Origin: Hyphomicrobiales bacterium
Lineage (GTDB): Bacteria > Pseudomonadota > Alphaproteobacteria > Rhizobiales > Rhizobiaceae
DNA: 64,000 nt
Assembly (NCBI GenBank): GCA_900468065.1
Contig: UBTA01000040.1
Location: 1-64,000 of the forward strand
Direction of reading: 5' to 3'
Positions within the stretch are counted from its first letter, which is position 1; every line of letters starts with the position of its first letter. The notes beneath the pieces were generated by a model. It ran no database searches and had not been told where the DNA came from. It saw only the letters and a program-made list of their open reading frames with translations. Made by a program: the position numbers and the translations under genes. Below are positions 58,191-64,000 of this stretch, piece by piece.

Positions 58191-58499
58191 TCAGGAATGG
58201 AAAACGTAACCGGCGAGTACCCAAGGCAATGCCAGAAGTCCGACGGAGGCAACGGCGGCGTGCAGGATGAGGATCGCCGCCAGCCGGGTACGGAAGGGTT
58301 CCTTGCGGGTCTTGTGCCGCAACAGCCGCTGGGCAGCAAACGCGCCGAGGCTTCCACCGAAAAACGCCAAGCTCAAAAGCTTGCTCTCGGCGATGCGCCA
58401 ACCGCCATTGCGCGCCGCCGCCTTGTCCCACCAGAAGACACAGAACGTCATGATGTTCAGGGCGGTAAATAGTACGATCAGCGAGAGGCAGATGGTCAT
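58191..58499 (-). CDS. DUF1294 family membrane protein
   Basis: A 102-residue protein with two or three hydrophobic helices and the family pattern MTFCVFWWDKAAARNGGWRI (residues 18-37) and SLAFFGGSLGAFAAQRLLRHKT. DUF1294 is often fused to a cold-shock domain, which is absent here. Function unknown. It is divergent from gatB; the start at MTICLSLIV is favoured over an upstream start at 58619 inside the promoter region. Confidence 0.88.
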   Translation of the reverse strand: MTICLSLIVLFTALNIMTFCVFWWDKAAARNGGWRIAESKLLSLAFFGGSLGAFAAQRLLRHKTRKEPFRTRLAAILILHAAVASVGLLALPWVLAGYVFHS

Positions 58500-58648
58500 G
58501 AGGATAGAGTGCCGCAAAAAATTGAACAGATCGCAAACGCCCGGAGATTGGGTATCAATACGCCATGCCGGATGCGACAAGCCTTGCACGCCATAGCCAA
58601 TTGTTCTACCCAGAGACACACGAATTGAAGCTTACAGAAGAGCATTCC

Positions 58649-60151
58649 ATGACCCTCGTCGACGTCCGCATCTCAGAACCGAAACGCTATATTCCGGGCG
58701 CCACTGGCGACTGGGAAGTCATTATTGGCCTGGAAGTCCATGCCCAGGTGACAAGCAATTCGAAGCTGTTTTCGGGTGCGTCCACGACATTCGGCAATGC
58801 GCCGAACTCCAACGTCTCGCTTGTCGACGCGGCCATGCCCGGCATGCTGCCCGTCATCAACGAGGAATGCGTCAAACAGGCGGTCCGTACCGGTCTTGGC
58901 CTCAAGGCACAGATCAACAAGCGCTCGATCTTCGACCGCAAGAACTATTTCTATCCGGACCTGCCGCAGGGCTACCAGATTTCCCAGTTCAAGGATCCGA
59001 TCGTGGGCGAAGGCCAGATCGTCATTTCGGTCGGTCCGGATCGTCAGGGCCAGTTCGAGGATATTGAGATCGGCATCGAACGGCTGCATCTGGAACAGGA
59101 TGCCGGCAAGTCGATGCACGACCAGAGCCCGACCATGTCCTATGTCGACTTGAACCGCTCGGGCGTGGCGCTGATGGAAATCGTCTCCAAGCCGGACATG
59201 CGCTCGTCCGACGAGGCCAAGGCCTATGTGACCAAGCTGCGGTCGATCGTGCGTTATCTCGGCACCTGTGACGGCAACATGGACGAAGGCTCGCTGCGCG
59301 CCGACGTCAACGTTTCCGTGCGCCGTCCCGGCGAGGGTTTCGGCACGCGTTGCGAGATCAAGAACGTCAACTCCATCCGCTTCATCGGCCAGGCGATCGA
59401 ATACGAAGCCCGCCGCCAGATCGGCATTCTCGAAGATGGCGGCTCGATTGACCAGGAAACCCGCCTGTTCGACCCGAACAAGGGCGAGACCCGCTCGATG
59501 CGCTCCAAGGAAGACGCGCATGACTACCGCTATTTCCCGGATCCGGATCTGCTGCCGCTCGAATTCGACGATGCCTTCGTCGAGGCGCTGAAGGCCGATC
59601 TGCCGGAACTGCCCGACGACAAGAAGGAGCGTTTTGTTCGTGACCTCGGCCTGTCGATCTACGATGCGTCCGTGCTCGTCTCGGAAAAGGCGATTGCCGA
59701 TTATTTCGAAGCCGTGGCCGCTGGCCGCGATGGCAAGATCGCTGCCAACTGGGTGATCAACGACCTGCTCGGTGCCTTGAACAAAGCCGGCAAAGGCATT
59801 GAAGAGACTCCGGTTTCGCCCGCCCAGCTCGGCGGCATTCTCGACCTCATCAAGTCGGAAGTCATTTCCGGCAAGATCGCCAAGGATCTGTTCGAGATCG
59901 TCTGGACCGAAGGTGGCGACCCGGCTGAACTGGTCGAGAGCCGCGGCATGAAGCAGGTTACCGATACCGGCGCCATCGAAAAGGCCGTGGACGAGATTAT
60001 CGCCGCCAACCCGGATCAGGTTGCCAAGGTTCAGGCCAAGCCCTCACTTGCCGGCTGGTTCGTCGGCCAGGTGATCAAATCGACCGGCGGCAAGGCCAAC
60101 CCGCAGGCAGTGCAGGCGCTGGTCAAGGCCAAGCTCGGCATCGAGGAATAA
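58649..60151 (+). CDS. gatB: Aspartyl/glutamyl-tRNA amidotransferase subunit B
   Basis: GatB binds and holds the mischarged tRNA and the kinase activity that activates it. The 500-residue protein has [13 protein letters not shown] near residue 25 with the start of the GatB/E domain, [32 protein letters not shown], and the C-terminal YqeY-like domain (about 355-500). The MTLVDVRIS start fits the family; an upstream in-frame start at 58565 is not typical. It is separated from gatC-gatA by five genes. Confidence 0.96.
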   Translation: MTLVDVRISEPKRYIPGATGDWEVIIGLEVHAQVTSNSKLFSGASTTFGNAPNSNVSLVDAAMPGMLPVINEECVKQAVRTGLGLKAQINKRSIFDRKNYFYPDLPQGYQISQFKDPIVGEGQIVISVGPDRQGQFEDIEIGIERLHLEQDAGKSMHDQSPTMSYVDLNRSGVALMEIVSKPDMRSSDEAKAYVTKLRSIVRYLGTCDGNMDEGSLRADVNVSVRRPGEGFGTRCEIKNVNSIRFIGQAIEYEARRQIGILEDGGSIDQETRLFDPNKGETRSMRSKEDAHDYRYFPDPDLLPLEFDDAFVEALKADLPELPDDKKERFVRDLGLSIYDASVLVSEKAIADYFEAVAAGRDGKIAANWVINDLLGALNKAGKGIEETPVSPAQLGGILDLIKSEVISGKIAKDLFEIVWTEGGDPAELVESRGMKQVTDTGAIEKAVDEIIAANPDQVAKVQAKPSLAGWFVGQVIKSTGGKANPQAVQALVKAKLGIEE

Positions 60152-60155
60152 AATA

Positions 60156-61028
60156 ATGGCGCCTGTTGATTACTACTCAACGGGCGCTGTGTATTTATCC
60201 ATGTCTTTTAATGGCTTGTCCTTGGCGCATGGGACTGGCTTTTTCTTCTTGCACAGAAAGCGCATGTTCCTTGTTACTGCCCGACACAATCTCAGTGGTA
60301 CTCATTGGGAAACCGGAAGAAATTTGAACTCTCAAGGTGGTCGGCCAAATGTCCTAAAAGCCCATTCTTGGGTTTTTGCTCAACGGGATGACCAATTCTT
60401 ATTAGGCAGCGGGCATCATGAGTTCGCACTGCACGATGGGGACGGCACCCCGATATGGATGGAAAGCAAAGACACAGATGTCGCGGTACTGGATCTTGAA
60501 CGCCTTTCACGTAATAAGTCGCTTTTCCCAAACGCGGATGATTATCAACAGTTTCAAGAGTGGTTTGGTTGTGAGAGAGATTTTCGTGACTTTTCCTACT
60601 CAGCTACAATGCAGTCGGATATCAAAATACCTTACGTAAATGATAAGGTAGGGCCTTACGTACCAGTTGTTGGACAGGATCTATTTATTGTCGGTTATCC
60701 GTTGGCATTTGCCTGCGCGGGTGAATTTCCAATTTGGAAGCGGGGATCAATCGCCACTGAACCTCACGAAGATTACAAAGGAATGCCGCTTTATCTGATT
60801 GATGCTGTTACGCGAGAAGGACTTTCGGGTTCACCGGTAATTGGCAGTTTTGTCAATCCTTCGTTTGACAACGGCGGAAAGGGAATTCTCACATTGCAGG
60901 GGACAGAGCGCGCTTTTGCGGGCCTATATACCTGTCGAATTGGTGCCGTAGACGATTTCTCGGCGCAGATGGGTGTCGTCTGGAAACCCAGCGTGATCAT
61001 GCAAATCATTGATGAGAATTGGATTTAA
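60156..61028 (+). CDS. Trypsin-like serine protease, AT-rich, probably acquired
   Basis: A 290-residue protein without signal peptide. A chymotrypsin-like fold is suggested by His44 in LVTARHNL, Asp108 in TDVAVLDL and Ser224 in GLSGSPVIG, in the order expected of the H-D-S triad. Codon use is much more AT-rich than the neighbours (many TTA, ATA, TTT, AAT codons). It starts 4 nt after the gatB stop and ends 1 nt before the GNAT start. The sequence TAAAAT occurs at both edges. Substrate unknown; similar stand-alone proteases occur in phage-defence loci, but no partner is nearby. Confidence 0.75.
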   Translation: MAPVDYYSTGAVYLSMSFNGLSLAHGTGFFFLHRKRMFLVTARHNLSGTHWETGRNLNSQGGRPNVLKAHSWVFAQRDDQFLLGSGHHEFALHDGDGTPIWMESKDTDVAVLDLERLSRNKSLFPNADDYQQFQEWFGCERDFRDFSYSATMQSDIKIPYVNDKVGPYVPVVGQDLFIVGYPLAFACAGEFPIWKRGSIATEPHEDYKGMPLYLIDAVTREGLSGSPVIGSFVNPSFDNGGKGILTLQGTERAFAGLYTCRIGAVDDFSAQMGVVWKPSVIMQIIDENWI

Positions 61029-61029
61029 A

Positions 61030-61515
61030 ATGTTCTTTGTCCGCACAGCCACCGAGCGCGATCTGGCGAAAGTTTCGGCGCTTCTCGGTGAGACCGCGCA
61101 TGCGACCTATGATGCGCAGTACGGTGCCGAAAAGATCAACGAGATGACGGCCATGTGGCATTCGGTGGCGGCGCTGAAGGCCAATCTGCAGCGCAAGAAC
61201 GGCGAATTCCTCGTTGCCGACGATGGCAAGCTGATCGGCGGCATGGGCTTCGCGTCGATGTCTGAAACGCTGCATGAGACGGCCGTGCTGCACCAGCTCT
61301 ATGTCCTGCCGCAATTCCAGCGGCAGGGGATCGCCCGCGATATCTTCGCCGAACTCGAGACCTGCTTTCCCTATGCGGGCACCATGCGGGTCGAAGTCGA
61401 GGAAAACAACATCAAAGCCATCGGCTTCTATGAGGCGCATGGCTTCGTCAGGGCAGGGGTAGGTGCTGCGACCTGGGGCATTGCAACGATCGTGATGGAA
61501 AAACCTCTGGACTGA
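61030..61515 (+). CDS. GNAT family N-acetyltransferase
   Basis: A 161-residue GNAT with LHQLYVLPQFQRQGIARDIF near residue 90 and the alpha-4 region VEENNIKAIGFYEAHGFVRAG near residue 125 (NIKAIGFYEAHGF). The start codon follows the protease stop by 1 nt; the start MFFVRTATERDL is normal for the fold. The coding base composition is like the rest of the window. Substrate unknown. Confidence 0.9.
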   Translation: MFFVRTATERDLAKVSALLGETAHATYDAQYGAEKINEMTAMWHSVAALKANLQRKNGEFLVADDGKLIGGMGFASMSETLHETAVLHQLYVLPQFQRQGIARDIFAELETCFPYAGTMRVEVEENNIKAIGFYEAHGFVRAGVGAATWGIATIVMEKPLD

Positions 61516-61603
61516 GGCCCGCCCGGGTTCTCCCACGCGCCGTTGTCACATTTCCTTCTTCATCCGCTGGCAAGCCACGGTCAGAAATCGGGAACCGGAA
61601 GAC

Positions 61604-62089
61604 ATGCACGCACCAGAACTGCCCCCCACATTGAATGTGTCGATTAGACGGGCAAACCGCGAAGATCTCGTTGAGATCATCGCCCTGTTCGCATCGGATA
61701 CGATCGGCGGTCACGCCGATACCACCGCACCAGATGCCTTGCCGGACTATCTCGCGGCATTTGAGCGCATTGCCGCAATCCCCAACGTGACCCTCTATGT
61801 TGCCGAACTCGATGGCGCTGTTGTAGGCACGTTCCAGACCACGCTTTTGACGACGTTGTCCGGCCGGGGCAGCTCTAACCTCCTGATCGAAGCCGTGCAG
61901 ACCCGCAAGGACATGCGCGGCAGGGGGATCGGCGCGATGATGATGCGGTTTGCTGTCGATACGGCCCGTGCTCAGGGCCTTTCCAAGGTGCAGCTAAGCT
62001 CGAACAAGGAGCGTATCGATGCCCACCGGTTCTACGAGCGGGTCGGGTTCGAGCCCTCCCATCTCGGCTTCAAGATTCGGTTGAAATGA
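61604..62089 (+). CDS. GNAT family N-acetyltransferase
   Basis: A 161-residue GNAT with IEAVQTRKDMRGRGIGAMMM near residue 105 (acetyl-CoA site) and SSNKERIDAHRFYERVGFEPS near residue 135 (SNKERIDAHRFYERVGF). The N-terminus has SIRRANREDLVEIIALF. It differs in length and pattern from the other GNATs of the window, so it is not a recent duplicate. Substrate unknown. Confidence 0.9.
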   Translation: MHAPELPPTLNVSIRRANREDLVEIIALFASDTIGGHADTTAPDALPDYLAAFERIAAIPNVTLYVAELDGAVVGTFQTTLLTTLSGRGSSNLLIEAVQTRKDMRGRGIGAMMMRFAVDTARAQGLSKVQLSSNKERIDAHRFYERVGFEPSHLGFKIRLK

Positions 62090-62195
62090 CGGCTTTGCAA
62101 CGGAATCACTGGACAAGCGGCAGGCTGCGCGGCATAAGCGGAGCAGGAATATAGGATATCCCGTGCACTGTTTGGCGCGGTCAAGGACGGACATC

Positions 62196-62591
62196 ATGAA
62201 GTCTCTGCTGCAGATTTTTACCTGGTGGAATGGACAGACGATCGGCACCCGCTTTCACACCTGGCGCTTCGGCAAAAGAGTGGGCGAAGATGCGGCCGGC
62301 AATGTCTACTATCAGGGCGGTACGGACTCTGAAGGCCGCACCCGCCGCTGGGTGATCTATAACGGCTATGCCGACGCGTCCGCTATTCCGCCAGGCTGGC
62401 ACGGGTGGATGCATCACCGCACCGACGTTTCGCCGGCAGACGAAAGCTACACGGCACGCGAGTGGCAGAAGCCGCACCAGCCGAACGGCACCGGGTCCGC
62501 CCAGGCGTACCGGCCGCCGGGCTCGATCAACTCGACGGGCGAGCGTCCGCGCGTCACCGGCGACTATGATGCCTGGACGCCACGCTCCTGA
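62196..62591 (+). CDS. NADH:ubiquinone oxidoreductase subunit NDUFA12 family protein
   Basis: A 131-residue protein of the NDUFA12 (B17.2) family, an accessory subunit of complex I in mitochondria and in some alphaproteobacteria. The characteristic segments are GTRFHTWRFGKRVGEDAAGN, the YYQGG region and RRWVIYNGYADASAIPPGWHGWMHH (given in parts as RRWVIYNGYADASAIPPGWH). The nuo operon is 44 kb upstream, so this subunit is encoded apart. The start MKSLLQIFTWW is chosen; a longer frame adds residues of no family match. Confidence 0.93.
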   Translation: MKSLLQIFTWWNGQTIGTRFHTWRFGKRVGEDAAGNVYYQGGTDSEGRTRRWVIYNGYADASAIPPGWHGWMHHRTDVSPADESYTAREWQKPHQPNGTGSAQAYRPPGSINSTGERPRVTGDYDAWTPRS

Positions 62592-62719
62592 ACCGGATTT
62601 GCAAACAGTTCCTTGGGATTGTTGATTGCACCGCAGGCATCATGCCTCGGCCACATTTGATGTTTAGCGCCTGATACCCGGCACTTTGGCCGGGAATTGC
62701 GCGGGAGACGGGCGTTAGA

Positions 62720-63172
62720 ATGGTAGTTTCAAGTCAGCGAATTCTCAGGCGCCGGATGTTTGCGGCAGCTTCGCTGTTCGCGATTGCCGGTACCGCCGTT
62801 CTGTCGATGGTGACGGCCGCCGACGCAGCCCGGATCACCAACCCGGTTGCCGTCTTTTCCGGCATCGACAAGATCACCGGCCGCATCACCACCTTCGACG
62901 TCTATATCGGCGAAACCGTCCAGTTCGGCGCGCTGCAGGTGACGCCGCGCGTCTGTTACAGCCGCGATGAAACCGAAGCCCCGAAGACCGACACGTTTGT
63001 CGAGGTCGACGAAATTACGCTGGACCGCAAGATCCGCAGGATTTTCACAGGCTGGATGTTTGCTGACAGCCCGGGCCTCAACGCCGTCGAGCATCCGGTC
63101 TATGACGTCTGGCTGAACAGCTGCAAGGCCAAGTCCGACCTGCCGCCGCCGGATTCTGCAGCCAAGCAGTAA
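62720..63172 (+). CDS. DUF2155 family secreted protein
   Basis: A 150-residue protein with an N-terminal signal anchor (about residues 8-37, ending ADA-A), followed by the DUF2155 pattern ITNPVAVFSGIDKITGRI, FDVYIGETVQFGALQV, and RIFTGWMFADSPGLNAVEHP. A conserved pair of Cys (VCYSRDE and NSCKAK) could form a disulfide. The family is periplasmic with unknown function, conserved in alphaproteobacteria next to aat and NDUFA12, as here. Confidence 0.9.
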   Translation: MVVSSQRILRRRMFAAASLFAIAGTAVLSMVTAADAARITNPVAVFSGIDKITGRITTFDVYIGETVQFGALQVTPRVCYSRDETEAPKTDTFVEVDEITLDRKIRRIFTGWMFADSPGLNAVEHPVYDVWLNSCKAKSDLPPPDSAAKQ

Positions 63173-63188
63173 TGCTTCGAGGATCGCG

Positions 63189-63578
63189 TTGACCATCGAA
63201 ATCCGCACCGATCCGTTTCCCCCGAACGACCAGATGAACGCGCTGTGGGCCGCCGCTTGGGGCGAACACACGCCGAGAGATTTTTCGGGCATCCTGCCGC
63301 GAAGCCTTGCTCATGTCGGCGCCTATGACGATGGGCAGCTGATCGGTTTCCTCAACGTCGCCTGGGACGGCGGTATCCACGCCTTTATTCTCGACACGTG
63401 CGTGCATCCCGCCAAACGCCGCATGGGAATTGCGACCCGGTTGGTAAAGGCAGCGGAAACGCTTGCCCGCGCGCGAGGTGTCATATGGCTGCATGTTGAT
63501 TTTGAAGAATATTTGGCCGCGTTCTATCGCAATTGCGGTTTCAGAAAGACCGAAGCGGGTCTCATGAAACTGCGATAA
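63189..63578 (+). CDS. GNAT family N-acetyltransferase
   Basis: A 129-residue GNAT with ILDTCVHPAKRRMGIATRLV near residue 68 and YLAAFYRNCGFRKTEAG near residue 108. The first good start is a TTG (63189) 17 nt after the DUF2155 stop; a later ATG at 63232 would remove the first strand. It is the fifth GNAT in about 8.5 kb. Substrate unknown. Confidence 0.85.
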   Translation: MTIEIRTDPFPPNDQMNALWAAAWGEHTPRDFSGILPRSLAHVGAYDDGQLIGFLNVAWDGGIHAFILDTCVHPAKRRMGIATRLVKAAETLARARGVIWLHVDFEEYLAAFYRNCGFRKTEAGLMKLR

Positions 63579-63603
63579 AGCTCGGTTTTTTTGCGCTGGG
63601 TTG

Positions 63604-63718
63604 CCCCTCACCCTAACCCTCTCCCCGCATGCGGGGAGAGGGGATGACGGAGTTTGCCGCTGATCCCTTCTCCCCGTCAAAACGGGGAGAAGGTGGCCGA
63701 CAGGCCGGATGAGGGGCC
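63604..63718. repeat. RIME-like palindromic intergenic repeat, copy 2
   Basis: Has the same order as copy 1: CTCTCCCCGC...GCGGGGAGAG hairpin, core ACGGAGTTTGCCGC, CTTCTCCCCG...CGGGGAGAAG hairpin, and the tail GGCCGGATGAGGGGC. Palindrome arms are better paired here (10 bp or more) than in copy 1. It lies between the GNAT gene and aat. Confidence 0.85.
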
Positions 63719-63775
63719 ATTCGTGTACTGCGGTGTTATGAGTGACGCTCGGCGCTGCAGCGATACGGCTGCGGG

Positions 63776-64000
63776 TCAGAACTTCAGATGCGGTGTTGCA
63801 ATCGCCCGTGCCAGCATCTTTTCATAGCGCGACTTCGGTACATCAATGGCGCCAAAATTTTTCAGGTGCTCGGTGGTGAACTGGGTATCGAGCAGGACAA
63901 AGCCGCGCTTGCGCAGGCGTTCTACCAGATACACAAGGCAGATCTTCGAGGCATCGGTGCGGCGCGAAAACATGCTTTCGCCGAAGAACGCCGAGCCGAG
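63776..64000 (-). CDS. aat: Leucyl/phenylalanyl-tRNA--protein transferase, C-terminal part (runs off the window)
   Basis: The C-terminal 74 residues of Aat, which adds Leu or Phe to N-terminal basic residues to mark proteins for ClpAP. The family end is seen: [20 protein letters not shown] and later [20 protein letters not shown]. The gene continues beyond base 64000. Its order with DUF2155 and NDUFA12 is conserved in rhizobia, as far as I recall. Confidence 0.92.
   Translation of the reverse strand, partial: LGSAFFGESMFSRRTDASKICLVYLVERLRKRGFVLLDTQFTTEHLKNFGAIDVPKSRYEKMLARAIATPHLKF

Overview
The window is a chromosomal segment of an alphaproteobacterium, almost certainly a member of the Rhizobiaceae (Rhizobium/Agrobacterium-like). 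This rests on protein similarity recalled from memory: a 14-subunit nuo operon with alphaproteobacterial extra genes, DUF982, DUF1467, DUF3572, DUF2155 and NDUFA12 family proteins, a short ProRS, the DivK-PleD pair, a GAAC-N7-GAAC type LexA box, and two copies of a RIME-like rhizobial intergenic repeat. Coding DNA is GC-rich with strong GC3. The clear exception is an AT-richer gene at 60156-61028. | Layout. 1-1625: tRNA-Asp(GTC) with a terminator, an unknown small gene and a DUF982 gene. 1626-17719: nuoA-N, encoding respiratory complex I, with two extra genes (a small secreted protein after nuoD and a helix-hairpin-helix protein between nuoF and nuoG). It runs straight into birA, RNase J, methylmalonyl-CoA epimerase and DUF1467. 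21694-25043: proS and the lolCD lipoprotein exporter. 25092-32272: a secreted protein, a 28-residue membrane peptide, dnaE, an L,D-transpeptidase and SOS-type dinB. 32415-36249: HAD and DUF3572 genes, the cell-cycle pair divK-pleD, a structured non-coding RNA candidate behind a CtrA-like palindrome, and rpmG. 36344-43840: a leftward set of MFS, NUDIX, DUF983, rnr and topA. 44198-48537: leftward pyrB-pyrC'-plsY-dprA, with a small gene converging on dprA. 48737-53226: an AidB-type acyl-CoA dehydrogenase, an AEC permease, two small membrane proteins, ruvX and a UPF0173 hydrolase. 53312-60151: gatC-gatA and gatB of the amidotransferase, separated by two GNATs, YjhX, a CPYC flavoprotein with an Rrf2 regulator, and DUF1294. 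60156-64000: a trypsin-like protease gene that looks inserted, GNATs, NDUFA12, DUF2155 and the 3' end of aat. | Links between regions. Complex I (nuo) and its assembly or accessory factor NDUFA12 are both present but 45 kb apart. DivK and PleD sit next to a palindrome made of two CtrA-type half sites. The pyrC copy lacks the metal-binding motif of dihydroorotases and probably serves as a structural partner of PyrB. | The most interesting non-gene structures are (1) the CtrA-like palindrome plus multi-hairpin RNA with terminator at 35700-35961, (2) a minus-strand terminator with no annotated minus-strand gene at 21145-21173, and (3) the flanked, AT-rich protease gene between gatB and a GNAT. 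No CRISPR array, prophage or insertion sequence was seen.
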